From Draconibacterium sp. (GTDB lineage Bacteria > Bacteroidota > Bacteroidia > Bacteroidales > Prolixibacteraceae), in assembly GCA_015493625.1 (NCBI GenBank), contig WGCT01000056.1:1-6613 (forward strand): a stretch of DNA of 6,613 nt, in the 5' to 3' direction. A model generated the notes under the pieces. It searched no databases. It was not told where the DNA came from and saw nothing but the letters and a program-made list of their open reading frames with translations. The translations under genes were made by a program, and so were the position numbers. This document shows, in pieces, positions 1 to 5,478 of the stretch (position 1 is its first letter; each line of letters begins with the position of its first letter).

Positions 1-64
1 CGTTTATTCCCTCTTTTAAATAGGAGGCATCGGTTTTGCCAATTACCAATAAAGTTATGTTCAT
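1..64 (-). CDS. rlmH: RlmH, 23S rRNA (pseudouridine1915-N3)-methyltransferase, N-terminal fragment
   Basis: Reading the minus strand from the ATG at 64 gives 21 open codons to the window edge. They begin MNITLLVIGKTD and continue ASYLKEGIN. This matches the characteristic start of RlmH, a small SPOUT-class methyltransferase: a first beta strand of the type M-K-I-x-L-L-V-I-G-K, followed by an acidic residue and a Y-L-K-E-G-I helix. From family knowledge, RlmH acts in the cytoplasm on the assembled 70S ribosome, methylating pseudouridine 1915 in helix 69 of 23S rRNA with S-adenosylmethionine. The full protein is about 155-160 residues, so roughly 135 residues, including the SAM-binding knot, lie outside the window. 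The leader is AT-rich with no Shine-Dalgarno motif. The gene is divergent from the DUF4783 gene. Identification rests on only 21 residues, but the match is distinctive. Confidence 0.85.
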   Translation of the reverse strand, partial: MNITLLVIGKTDASYLKEGIN

Positions 65-109
65 TCTGCTTATTGAATTATAATTTTATAAATTTACACT
101 AAAATTAAA

Positions 110-120
110 GGTATAATACC
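110..120. repeat. Perfect short palindrome GGTATAATACC in the rlmH/DUF4783 divergent region
   Basis: The sequence has 5-bp arms (GGTAT / ATACC) around a central A. It sits 46 bp upstream of the rlmH ATG and about 41 bp upstream of the proposed TTTG element for the plus-strand genes. On the minus strand it overlaps TACCTTTA, a one-mismatch version of the Bacteroidota -7 box TAnnTTTG, which could serve rlmH. It could be an operator or just a by-product of AT-rich promoter DNA. Palindromes this short arise by chance in a sequence of this length. Confidence 0.25.
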
Positions 121-160
121 AAAATTACGTTAAAAATAAGCGATAAAGATTATCAAATTA

Positions 161-192
161 TTTGAACTCTTTTTGAATTAAGAGCATTTTTG
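161..192 (+). promoter_or_regulatory. Putative Bacteroidota-type promoter for the DUF4783-YihY operon
   Basis: TTTG at 161-164 is followed by a 20-bp spacer and CATTTTTG at 185-192. The known primary-sigma promoter of Bacteroidota is TTTG, about 19-21 bp, then TAnnTTTG. The downstream box here differs from that consensus only at its first base (C for T). Transcription would start near 197-200, leaving a leader of about 40 nt before the ATG at 239. The leader ends in an A-rich run (AATAAAAAAGAT) rather than a Shine-Dalgarno sequence, as is common in this phylum. Confidence 0.45.
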
Positions 193-238
193 CACAGTTT
201 TTGAGATGCCGGATGCGTTTACCTGAAATAAAAAAGAT

Positions 239-643
239 ATGACAGCAGTAAAAAAAATAGTATTCCCGTTTATTTTTATTCTTGCCCTTTTGTTGGTTTC
301 AACAGTTGCAAAATCGCAGATTGAGATCCCTAACGATATAATCAGAAGCCTTGAAAAGGGAAATGCAAAATTACTCTCCGACTATTTTAACGACAATGTA
401 GAACTGGTTGTGCTCGATAACGACAATGTATACAGCAAAGCACAAGCAAAGCAAATTGTTAAAAATTTCTTCGATAGTTTTATCCCCGAGAGTTTTACAA
501 TTATTCATCAGGGAGGCAAAGAGGGATCGAAATATGTTATTGGAAACTTAAAGACGAATAACGGAAATTTCAGAATCTATTTTTTACTGAAAAAGGAGAA
601 AGGGAAAGATTATATTCATCAACTTCGAATTGAAAAAAAGTAG
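239..643 (+). CDS. Small exported DUF4783 family protein
   Basis: This is a 134-residue protein of unknown function. Residues 1-26 form a signal peptide: K5/K6, a hydrophobic core at about 8-23, and a probable cleavage after A-K-S26 leaving Q27 at the new N terminus. The mature part of about 108 residues carries the features I associate with DUF4783: a short N-terminal helix (IPNDIIRSLEKGNAKLLSDYF), a strand ending in VELVVLD, a YSKAQAKQIVKNFF helix, then the block IIHQGGKEGSKYVIG and a final YFLLKK...IHQLRIEK strand pair. The helix-then-sheet order suggests an NTF2-like fold, which is inference. No catalytic residues are evident. It should act in the periplasm or at the membrane surface. The A-rich leader and signal peptide support the ATG at 239. 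The stop lies 5 bp before the YihY-family gene, so the two are probably co-translated, and a role linked to that membrane protein is possible but unproven. Confidence 0.85.
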   Translation: MTAVKKIVFPFIFILALLLVSTVAKSQIEIPNDIIRSLEKGNAKLLSDYFNDNVELVVLDNDNVYSKAQAKQIVKNFFDSFIPESFTIIHQGGKEGSKYVIGNLKTNNGNFRIYFLLKKEKGKDYIHQLRIEKK

Positions 644-648
644 ACCCG

Positions 649-1617
649 ATGAAAAAGGGCAAACAAAAGTTTACTCGAATTATTAAGCTAAGAGATAGAA
701 TTGTAGAGAATGCAAAAACAGCATCTTTACCTTTTTTCGACGGTGTACCAATTTACGATGTAACTCTGTTCTTTTGGCGAAGTATAATCGACGGGTCGAT
801 AACAACACGCGCATCGGCAATTGCATTTTCGTTTTTTGTCGCCTTTTTCCCCGGATTAATTTTTGTATTTACCCTTATTCCATACATCCCCATCGATAAT
901 TTTCAGGCAGAACTGCTTCAGCTAATCGAGGGGATTGTTCCACAAAGTACATTTGCAACCATCGACGAAACAGTTACCGACATTGTAATGCAACCCCGGA
1001 GCGGTTTGTTATCGCTTGGTTTTTTTCTGGCTCTTATTTTTTCGACAAACGGACTAGCTTCTATGATGAGCGCTTTCGATGCAACTGTTCATAGTATTTA
1101 CCGAAGAACATGGATAAGCCAGCGCATTACAGCAATTGTTTTGCTTTTTATTATGCTTCTATTAATAACCATTACAATTGCTCTTTTAGCCGGTGGACAA
1201 GTACTAATAAACTACCTCGATAATTTGCATTTTTTCAGAGACAATTTTATTTTATACCTACTTGTTGTAATAAAATGGATAATTACGGTAGCACTTTTCT
1301 TTTTTACCTACGCTTTTCTTTATTATATGGCACCGGCAAAAAAAACCAAGTGGCGGTTTATTTCGGCCGGAGGTACTTTGGCTACCATTTTAAGTATTAT
1401 TACACTGGCCGGCTTTGCCTATTACATAAATAATTTTAGCCAGTACAACAAACTTTACGGCTCTATTGGTACATTGCTAATTGTTCTTTTACTGATGTAT
1501 GTTATGTCGTTAATTCTATTAATCGGATTCGAGCTGAATGCCAGTATTTATCAGGCACACACAACACCACGCGGAAAACCCACCATTGAAAAATGGTTGC
1601 AGGGCGATTTTAAATAA
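649..1617 (+). CDS. YihY/virulence factor BrkB family inner-membrane protein
   Basis: This 322-residue polytopic membrane protein is of typical length for the family. A basic cytoplasmic N terminus (about 1-30) precedes six hydrophobic segments at roughly 55-80, 117-135, 161-188, 200-227, 237-260 and 273-300. Family hallmarks are visible: TTRASAIAFSFFVAFFPGLI at the start of the first membrane segment, and the N-K-L-Y-G-S-I-G-T motif (267-275) leading into the last one. E295 and N297 sit near its end (IGFELNA). Members were once annotated as ribonuclease BN or as Bordetella serum-resistance protein BrkB. The RNase BN assignment is now regarded as wrong, and the transport or lipid-related activity is unsettled. 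The ATG at 649 follows the DUF4783 stop by only 5 bp (ACCCG) without a promoter, so expression depends on the upstream gene. No clear intrinsic terminator follows. Confidence 0.92.
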   Translation: MKKGKQKFTRIIKLRDRIVENAKTASLPFFDGVPIYDVTLFFWRSIIDGSITTRASAIAFSFFVAFFPGLIFVFTLIPYIPIDNFQAELLQLIEGIVPQSTFATIDETVTDIVMQPRSGLLSLGFFLALIFSTNGLASMMSAFDATVHSIYRRTWISQRITAIVLLFIMLLLITITIALLAGGQVLINYLDNLHFFRDNFILYLLVVIKWIITVALFFFTYAFLYYMAPAKKTKWRFISAGGTLATILSIITLAGFAYYINNFSQYNKLYGSIGTLLIVLLLMYVMSLILLIGFELNASIYQAHTTPRGKPTIEKWLQGDFK

Positions 1618-1719
1618 TTTGCCTTATTAAAGAAAACAAAAATTCAGCCAGAACTAAATACACTTGCAATATTTAACCCCAGGCTAAAAAGACTGTGTGA
1701 AAATATGACTATTCTTTGC

Positions 1720-1735
1720 CCCCGAAAAATCGGGG
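1720..1735. repeat. CCCCGA/TCGGGG hairpin, REP-like palindrome
   Basis: The arms CCCCGA and TCGGGG enclose an AAAA loop, and a further G-C pair (1718/1736) is possible past a bulged C. This is a conspicuously GC-rich structure in AT-rich spacer DNA, about 100 bp after the YihY-family stop. Neither strand has a T-tract after the stem (CAGGCTG on plus, GGCAAAG on minus), so a standard intrinsic terminator is unlikely. A dispersed extragenic palindrome is a plausible alternative. Confidence 0.5.
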
Positions 1736-1932
1736 CAGGCTGTTGTATTTATCAAACAGTTATTGTTTAGTCCTGCTGAGTAGTAACAAAATATCAAATA
1801 ATAAAGTTATACTCAATCCATTTAGGTTTTCGGGAATTGAGGCGAAGTTATTTTCTTTCACAGCGAAGCGATAAACTGCGAGGTTACTACAATGTTTTTC
1901 GATGAGGCAGTGGGCAAAAAGAACGAGCATAA

Positions 1933-1950
1933 TTCCGATGTATATCGGGA
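1933..1950. repeat. Second CGGG-type palindrome TTCCGAT/ATCGGGA
   Basis: The arms TTCCGAT and ATCGGGA form a 7-bp stem with one G-T pair and a GTAT loop. The core (CCGAT/ATCGG) resembles the arms of the palindrome at 1720-1735, so the spacer contains two members of a possibly related repeat class about 210 bp apart. No T-tract follows on either strand. Confidence 0.4.
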
Positions 1951-1998
1951 CGAAAAGCTATGTGGTTTGAGTATATATTCCCTTTTTTGCTTTTATCG

Positions 1999-2018
1999 AG
2001 ATGTTTTTATTAACATCT
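1999..2018 (-). terminator. Possible weak terminator of the GH28 gene
   Basis: The 7-bp arms AGATGTT and AACATCT enclose a 6-base loop, starting 2 bp beyond the GH28 stop codon. The position is right for transcript-end processing or termination. The stem is AU-rich and the minus-strand sequence after it (CGATAAAAGC) lacks a U-run, so termination would be inefficient. The plus strand has only GTTTAGTT after the stem. Confidence 0.35.
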
Positions 2019-2020
2019 GT

Positions 2021-3892
2021 TTAGTTGTATACATCAGTGTAACCGGTCGGGGCATGTTCGGGCAGAATTCTGAACATCGCACAGCCAAATCCAACTTTTT
2101 CACGGTATTCGATCTTTAAATCGTAGTGTTTATCCTTTTCGAGTTTTACAATGGTGCTTTTCCATTCACTCAACGGGTTTTTATCCCAATAATCAAGAAT
2201 TAGTTTACCATCCAAAAACATACGGAAACCATCATCGGCCTCCATTCCAATTTTATAAGAACCGGTTTCGGGTACTTTTAAAAAACCGGTCCAACGGATA
2301 GAGAAATGGTCGTCGGTTAAACCAGGTGCAGGAGAATAACCGCCCCAATAATCAAAGTCAATCGTTTTGTCTGTTCTTTCATAAACTGGGCCGCCCTCTA
2401 AGTTTTCATTATTAAAATACGAAGCTTTAAGTCCGGGTTTATTTTTCTCTGTGAACAACACATTGGAAAGGGTAAGTAGTTTCTCTTTTTCTGTAAGCTG
2501 CACATTTTCTTCCGACAATCCATTTACCCATTCAAAACTTCCTCCCTTTCGTGCGGTAATGTTAATATTGTTAAGAGCTACACCATCAACAGGCTTATGT
2601 GCCGTTCCTGCCATACTGATTGCAATATTTGCATAGTTACAGTTGATATTACTAAAATACAGATTTTTGAATACAGGGTAGCTTTTCCCGTTTTCCGATG
2701 CCATAAAGGCGCTGTAATCGGTTTCGACGCGAATGGCTTCGTGACGTATGTTTTCCATCTTAATATCTTTGAAAAAAATATTTTTAACATAACCGCCTCT
2801 GGAGGCATTCGATTTTATCCTTATACCAATGCCTGTATTTTTAAATAAACAGTCATGGACAAATACATTTTTTATGCCTCCGGCTGTCTCACTGCCAAAT
2901 ACCGCACCACCGTGACTAATTCCGGTGGTTATGTGTCTTATAACAATATTTTCTGAAGGGATATTTACCCGACGGCCGTCTTCGTTGATTCCCGATTTGA
3001 TGGCAACGCCATCATCACCTGCATTGATGTAGCAATATTCTATTAATGCATCTTTAGATGAATCGAGGTTGATGCCGTCTGTATTATGACCTCCCCGCGT
3101 TTCAATTTGCAAACCACGTACAATCACATTTTCACAATAGACAATGTCAAATGTCCAAAAAGGACCCGGGGAAGCGATCGTAAAGCCCTCAAAATAAACA
3201 TTCTTACAATTTATAGGGCTTATGAACTGCGGCCTGAGCGCCGCTTCTGGTGTTCCGCATATTCTTTTTTCAGGAGGAATATTTTTTAATACTTTATTTT
3301 TGTAGATATCCTTGATGGTTTTTTCACCTTGCATCGTCATAGGCCACCATTTTTGACCGTTACCAAATAATTTTCCCGGTCCGGTAATGGCAATGTTTTC
3401 ACAGTTATTGGCATAAATTAGCGGCGAGTAATTATAAACTTCTGTACCGGCCCAGCGCGTAAAAACAACCGGCAGATAATCTTCCGGATTGTCACTAAAA
3501 TGGATTTCTGCTCCCTCTTCAAAATGAAGCTTTACGTTGCTTTTTAAATGAATGGCTCCCGTAAACCATTTCCCTGCAGGAACCAACACCTGACCGCCCC
3601 CGGCAGCATTACATGCTTCGATTGCTTTTTTAAATGCTTCAGTATTTTTTGTTATTCCGTCACCTTTAGCACCATAATCAAGAATGTTAAAGGTTTTATC
3701 TCGAAATACAGGCTTTTTTAATTGCTGCATTTCAAAAGGTGTAAAAATTGGTTCAATCTCAGAAGGCCTTTGAATTGCTGCCAACGCTGTTTGATTTTCT
3801 TGGGCAAATGTTAAACCTGATCCTAAGATTGTATACGCAATAATAAAAATTAGAAATAATGCTGTTTTTTTTAGTTCGAATGTACTTTTCAT
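2021..3892 (-). CDS. Exported GH28 polygalacturonase-like glycoside hydrolase with C-terminal PA14 domain
   Basis: This 623-residue protein opens with a signal peptide (basic start, hydrophobic core about 10-26, likely cleavage after T-F-A30). A right-handed parallel beta-helix follows, beginning at the hallmark DYGAKGDG (72-79) and ending near 480. All four conserved GH28 active-site clusters are present: N270-T271-D272, G292-D293-D294, H327-G328 and R358-I359-K360. Inverting hydrolysis of galacturonosyl bonds in pectin is therefore expected, though relatives can act on rhamnogalacturonan or other glycans. Residues about 487-610 form a PA14 domain (LKASYFNNENLEGGP at its start, then ADDGFRMFLDGK with the D553-D554 pair typical of the ligand/Ca-binding loop), probably a carbohydrate-binding module. 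There is no C-terminal type IX secretion signal and no lipobox, so the enzyme is likely periplasmic. No SusC/SusD, regulator or other pectinase genes adjoin it. Exo versus endo mode cannot be told from the sequence. Confidence 0.92.
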   Translation of the reverse strand: MKSTFELKKTALFLIFIIAYTILGSGLTFAQENQTALAAIQRPSEIEPIFTPFEMQQLKKPVFRDKTFNILDYGAKGDGITKNTEAFKKAIEACNAAGGGQVLVPAGKWFTGAIHLKSNVKLHFEEGAEIHFSDNPEDYLPVVFTRWAGTEVYNYSPLIYANNCENIAITGPGKLFGNGQKWWPMTMQGEKTIKDIYKNKVLKNIPPEKRICGTPEAALRPQFISPINCKNVYFEGFTIASPGPFWTFDIVYCENVIVRGLQIETRGGHNTDGINLDSSKDALIEYCYINAGDDGVAIKSGINEDGRRVNIPSENIVIRHITTGISHGGAVFGSETAGGIKNVFVHDCLFKNTGIGIRIKSNASRGGYVKNIFFKDIKMENIRHEAIRVETDYSAFMASENGKSYPVFKNLYFSNINCNYANIAISMAGTAHKPVDGVALNNINITARKGGSFEWVNGLSEENVQLTEKEKLLTLSNVLFTEKNKPGLKASYFNNENLEGGPVYERTDKTIDFDYWGGYSPAPGLTDDHFSIRWTGFLKVPETGSYKIGMEADDGFRMFLDGKLILDYWDKNPLSEWKSTIVKLEKDKHYDLKIEYREKVGFGCAMFRILPEHAPTGYTDVYN

Positions 3893-3898
3893 AATTTA

Positions 3899-3903
3899 TC
3901 CTC
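3899..3903 (-). promoter_or_regulatory. Shine-Dalgarno-like GAGGA before the GH28 start
   Basis: On the minus strand GAGGA lies 6 nt before the ATG at 3892, an ideal classical position. It supports that start together with the signal peptide that follows. It is unusual here: the tatA, DUF4837 and DUF4783 genes have only A/T-rich leaders, as Bacteroidota genes generally do. Confidence 0.4.
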
Positions 3904-3920
3904 AATGGAATATACCAATA

Positions 3921-4022
3921 GTTCGTTATATTTTTGTATTTTCCTGATAATCAGCAAAATATAAAAGCAGGGCGATTTTGATAAAAGGCTGAAAATCAGC
4001 AGATTCCTTCGGAATAACGAAC
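3921..4022. repeat. Nested inverted-repeat cluster upstream of the GH28 gene
   Basis: A perfect 9-bp inverted repeat (GTTCGTTAT at 3921-3929, ATAACGAAC at 4014-4022) encloses two near-identical 11-bp palindromes, CTGATAATCAG (3944-3954) and CTGAAAATCAG (3990-4000 within GCTGAAAATCAGC at 3988-4000). Their centres are about 45 bp apart. ATTCC/GGAAT arms with a 3-base loop add a small hairpin at 4003-4015. On the minus strand the 3988-4000 stem is followed by CTTTTAT, so it could act as a weak terminator for the DUF4837 gene. The paired palindromes could equally be operator sites for a dimeric regulator of the GH28 gene. Confidence 0.5.
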
Positions 4023-4052
4023 AATTATAATGTTTGGATTATCTAACCTGAA

Positions 4053-5090
4053 TTAGTTCCCCATTTTTATCTGACTGCTAATTTTATCGTTTTTTGCCTG
4101 ATGGTTCATTTTCAATGTATAAATCATTGCTTCAACCTGGCGCAATAAATTGCGTTTATCTTTGCTTGGTGCATAAACATAGCCAAAGGCAACTACTACC
4201 CGTTGGTTGGTTGCATCGAGTTCGGCCAGTTCTATATACGGACCTCCCATAAAATCGTTTTGTACCCGCCACAATCCACGCATTTCTGATGCATAATTTT
4301 TATTGTGCTCAAAAATGTTAAATGTCTGTTTTACTCTTTTTTCGGTGGTCATATAACTCCCTTTTGTTGGCCCGGGAACGTCTTTTCGTAAAACACTGTC
4401 GCGGTAATGTACTAAATAATCGACTGTAAAAATGCTGTCGGAAGCATACGGAATTGTATATAATAGTATGCCTTGCGATATTTCGGGAGTTTCGTACCTG
4501 AACCATATAAAATTCTTTTTTTGCTCGCTAATAACAAAGCCCGGAGGTACATGCATGGTAACCCCAAAATCTCTTTTCAGGACGTTATAAACCGATTTCT
4601 CGTAGAACTTTTTATAATTCATTGTAAATCGTTCTTTTTCGGCTGCAAGAAAGTACGATAATATTTTATTGCTGTTTTTATTAAATAGTTCAATAAATTT
4701 TTTGGGAGTTTTTGCCTTTATCTGTACTGTTGCCTGTGGATATGCCCAAACATCGTCGGTAAACGAAATGCCTTCTTTTTTTACATTCTCCGAAATACTG
4801 GTTTGAATTATGTTTCGTGTGCTTTTGAAAATACTTTTAAATGCAGCATGCGGAACATGAATTAAATCGAAAACGGGTTCGTCTTGTGGCAACCCCACAT
4901 GTGTCTGTGCCAGTGTTTCGCGAATTACTTTTCCCGGAGTGCCGTCCCACAATTCATCGGAAATTACAACAACTAACTCTCCCGATTTCCCGGTAATGTT
5001 TTTATGAATAACTTTTCCGTCGTTTTTACACGATTGCAAACCTACTACAGTGAGAATCAGTAAAAACAGAACAATGTTTTGTGTGCGCAT
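4053..5090 (-). CDS. DUF4837 family lipoprotein
   Basis: The protein is 345 residues from the ATG at 5090. It begins with a lipoprotein signal peptide (MRTQNIV, a hydrophobic core, then G-L-Q-S-C with the lipidated cysteine at residue 21), so it should be anchored in the inner or outer membrane. The first mature residues KNDGK offer only a weak resemblance to a surface-export signal. Mature-region blocks I associate with DUF4837 are GKSGELVVVISDELWDG, FDLIHVPHAAF, and the later FIWFRYETPEISQGILLYTI and MRGLWRVQNDFMGGPYIE. The family is Bacteroidota-type and of unknown function, and no catalytic motif stands out. The open frame extends 9 bp further to a TTG at 5099, but the in-frame ATG preceded by AATAAA, with a compact signal peptide, is the better start. 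An intrinsic terminator upstream separates it from tatA, so it is probably transcribed separately. Confidence 0.88.
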   Translation of the reverse strand: MRTQNIVLFLLILTVVGLQSCKNDGKVIHKNITGKSGELVVVISDELWDGTPGKVIRETLAQTHVGLPQDEPVFDLIHVPHAAFKSIFKSTRNIIQTSISENVKKEGISFTDDVWAYPQATVQIKAKTPKKFIELFNKNSNKILSYFLAAEKERFTMNYKKFYEKSVYNVLKRDFGVTMHVPPGFVISEQKKNFIWFRYETPEISQGILLYTIPYASDSIFTVDYLVHYRDSVLRKDVPGPTKGSYMTTEKRVKQTFNIFEHNKNYASEMRGLWRVQNDFMGGPYIELAELDATNQRVVVAFGYVYAPSKDKRNLLRQVEAMIYTLKMNHQAKNDKISSQIKMGN

Positions 5091-5096
5091 TTTATT

Positions 5097-5104
5097 CAAA
5101 TTTA
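5097..5104 (-). promoter_or_regulatory. Candidate -7 box TAAATTTG immediately before the DUF4837 start
   Basis: On the minus strand TAAATTTG matches the Bacteroidota -7 consensus TAnnTTTG exactly and lies 6 nt before the ATG at 5090. If used, transcription would begin at or just before the start codon, giving a leaderless or near-leaderless mRNA. The nearest upstream TTTTTG is 23 bp away, slightly longer than the usual 19-21 bp. It may be a chance match in AT-rich DNA, but the tatA terminator upstream does require some promoter between 5091 and 5158. Confidence 0.3.
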
Positions 5105-5157
5105 AGGTTTAATAGAACTGCCTTTATCAAAAACCTTACCAGTATTGAAAATGGCAT

Positions 5158-5206
5158 AAAAAAAATCCCGACTCTGAAAAAGTTTCAGAAGCGGGATTCT
5201 TTTTTT
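5158..5206 (-). terminator. Strong, bidirectional intrinsic terminator after tatA
   Basis: The outer stem is AATCCCG (5164-5170) with CGGGATT (5192-5198). One mismatch leads into an inner stem (TCTGAAA with TTTCAGA) and a 3-base loop. On the minus strand the stem is followed by an eight-T run (5165-5158), and on the plus strand by a T-run at 5200-5206. It lies 16-24 bp past the tatA stop. This ends the rseP-tatA transcript before the DUF4837 gene. The plus-strand T-run would also stop antisense transcription. Confidence 0.9.
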
Positions 5207-5221
5207 ATAAGTTACCGACAA

Positions 5222-5422
5222 TTAACTGTCAATTTTTTCAGTCTTCGACTTGCTTTTTTCAGGTTCATCTTCTTTTGTCGCATTTTTAAACTCTTTCATT
5301 CCTTTTCCGAGGCCTTTCATAAGCTCCGGAATTTTACGTCCGCCAAAAAGTAAAAGAACAATTATAAGTATTATTATTACTTCTTGTGGTCCTACAAATC
5401 CTGCTATTATAAATAAATTCAT
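5222..5422 (-). CDS. tatA: TatA/E-type subunit of the twin-arginine protein translocase
   Basis: This 66-residue protein has the complete TatA architecture. A short N-terminal segment leads into one transmembrane helix (about 13-27, with Q13/E14 at its start where E. coli TatA has a polar Gln). The hinge motif F26-G-G-R-K-I-P-E-L34 follows, then an amphipathic helix ([16 protein letters not shown]) and a highly charged K/E-rich tail. From family knowledge, TatA oligomerises with TatC to move folded proteins with RR signal peptides across the inner membrane. No tatC is visible in the window, so the partner gene lies elsewhere. The ATG at 5422 is preceded by an A/T-rich leader. The gene starts 45 bp after rseP, in the same direction, and ends at a strong terminator. 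Its length is normal for Bacteroidota TatA. Confidence 0.93.
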   Translation of the reverse strand: MNLFIIAGFVGPQEVIIILIIVLLLFGGRKIPELMKGLGKGMKEFKNATKEDEPEKSKSKTEKIDS

Positions 5423-5444
5423 ATCAAAAAAGATAAAATTGGTT

Positions 5445-5478
5445 TTCTACAAAAGTAGAACTTTTTTTTAAAAAGTTC
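5445..5478. promoter_or_regulatory. rseP-tatA junction: overlapping hairpins and a candidate tatA promoter box
   Basis: TTCTAC/GTAGAA with an AAAA loop occupies 5445-5460. It overlaps GAACTTTTT/AAAAAGTTC (5458-5478), which spans the rseP stop. The two share three bases, so only one can form fully at a time. On the minus strand TACTTTTG (5457-5450) matches the Bacteroidota -7 box TAnnTTTG and would give tatA a leader of roughly 22 nt, but no TTTG lies at the matching upstream distance. On the plus strand the first hairpin is followed by eight T's and resembles a terminator against antisense transcription. Confidence 0.35.

Larger units (their letters stand above)
1618..2020. other. 403-bp gene-free convergent spacer with palindromes and probable degenerate sequence
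   Basis: This gap lies between the 3' ends of the YihY-family gene (plus) and the GH28 gene (minus). I see no RNA gene and no credible coding region. A short plus-strand open frame around 1862-2119 runs into the antisense of the GH28 C terminus and has no recognisable fold. The centre has two CGGG-type palindromes (1720-1735 and 1933-1950) and recurring GCGAAG/GCGAGG words around 1842, 1863 and 1878. The segment from about 1830 to 1960 is less AT-rich than its surroundings and does not look like ordinary spacer. It may be a decayed repetitive or mobile fragment. No transposase motif or terminal inverted repeat pair is visible. Confidence 0.5.

Noticed and set aside
1718..1736. CCCCGA/TCGGGG hairpin as terminator of the YihY-family gene
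   Set aside because: It lies about 100 bp past the stop and has no T-tract on either strand. A REP-like palindrome fits better.
1892..2119. 75-codon plus-strand open frame in the spacer
   Set aside because: Its last third is antisense to the well-supported GH28 C terminus. It has no recognisable domain or proper leader, and its composition looks like translated palindromic spacer. It is kept only as part of a repeat-remnant hypothesis.
2021..2200. Type IX secretion C-terminal domain on the GH28 protein
   Set aside because: The protein ends shortly after the PA14 fold (RILPEHAPTGYTDVYN). No additional Ig-like domain of about 70-80 residues or final KVI-like strand is present.
2451..3289. Several short open frames overlapping the GH28 gene (2451-2636, 2578-2808, 2597-2848, 3086-3289)
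   Set aside because: All lie entirely within the GH28 coding region, on the antisense strand or in another frame of the same strand, and none resembles a known protein. The GH28 frame has intact catalytic motifs throughout.
4473..4661. Plus-strand open frames opposite the DUF4837 and rseP genes (for example 4473-4661, 5081-5353, 6144-6344, 6341-6544)
   Set aside because: They are antisense shadows of well-supported genes, without recognisable domains or leaders.
5091..5099. TTG start adding three residues to the DUF4837 protein
   Set aside because: The codon at 5099 is TTG and overlaps the TAAATTTG box. The in-frame ATG at 5090 has an A-rich leader and gives a normal lipoprotein signal peptide.
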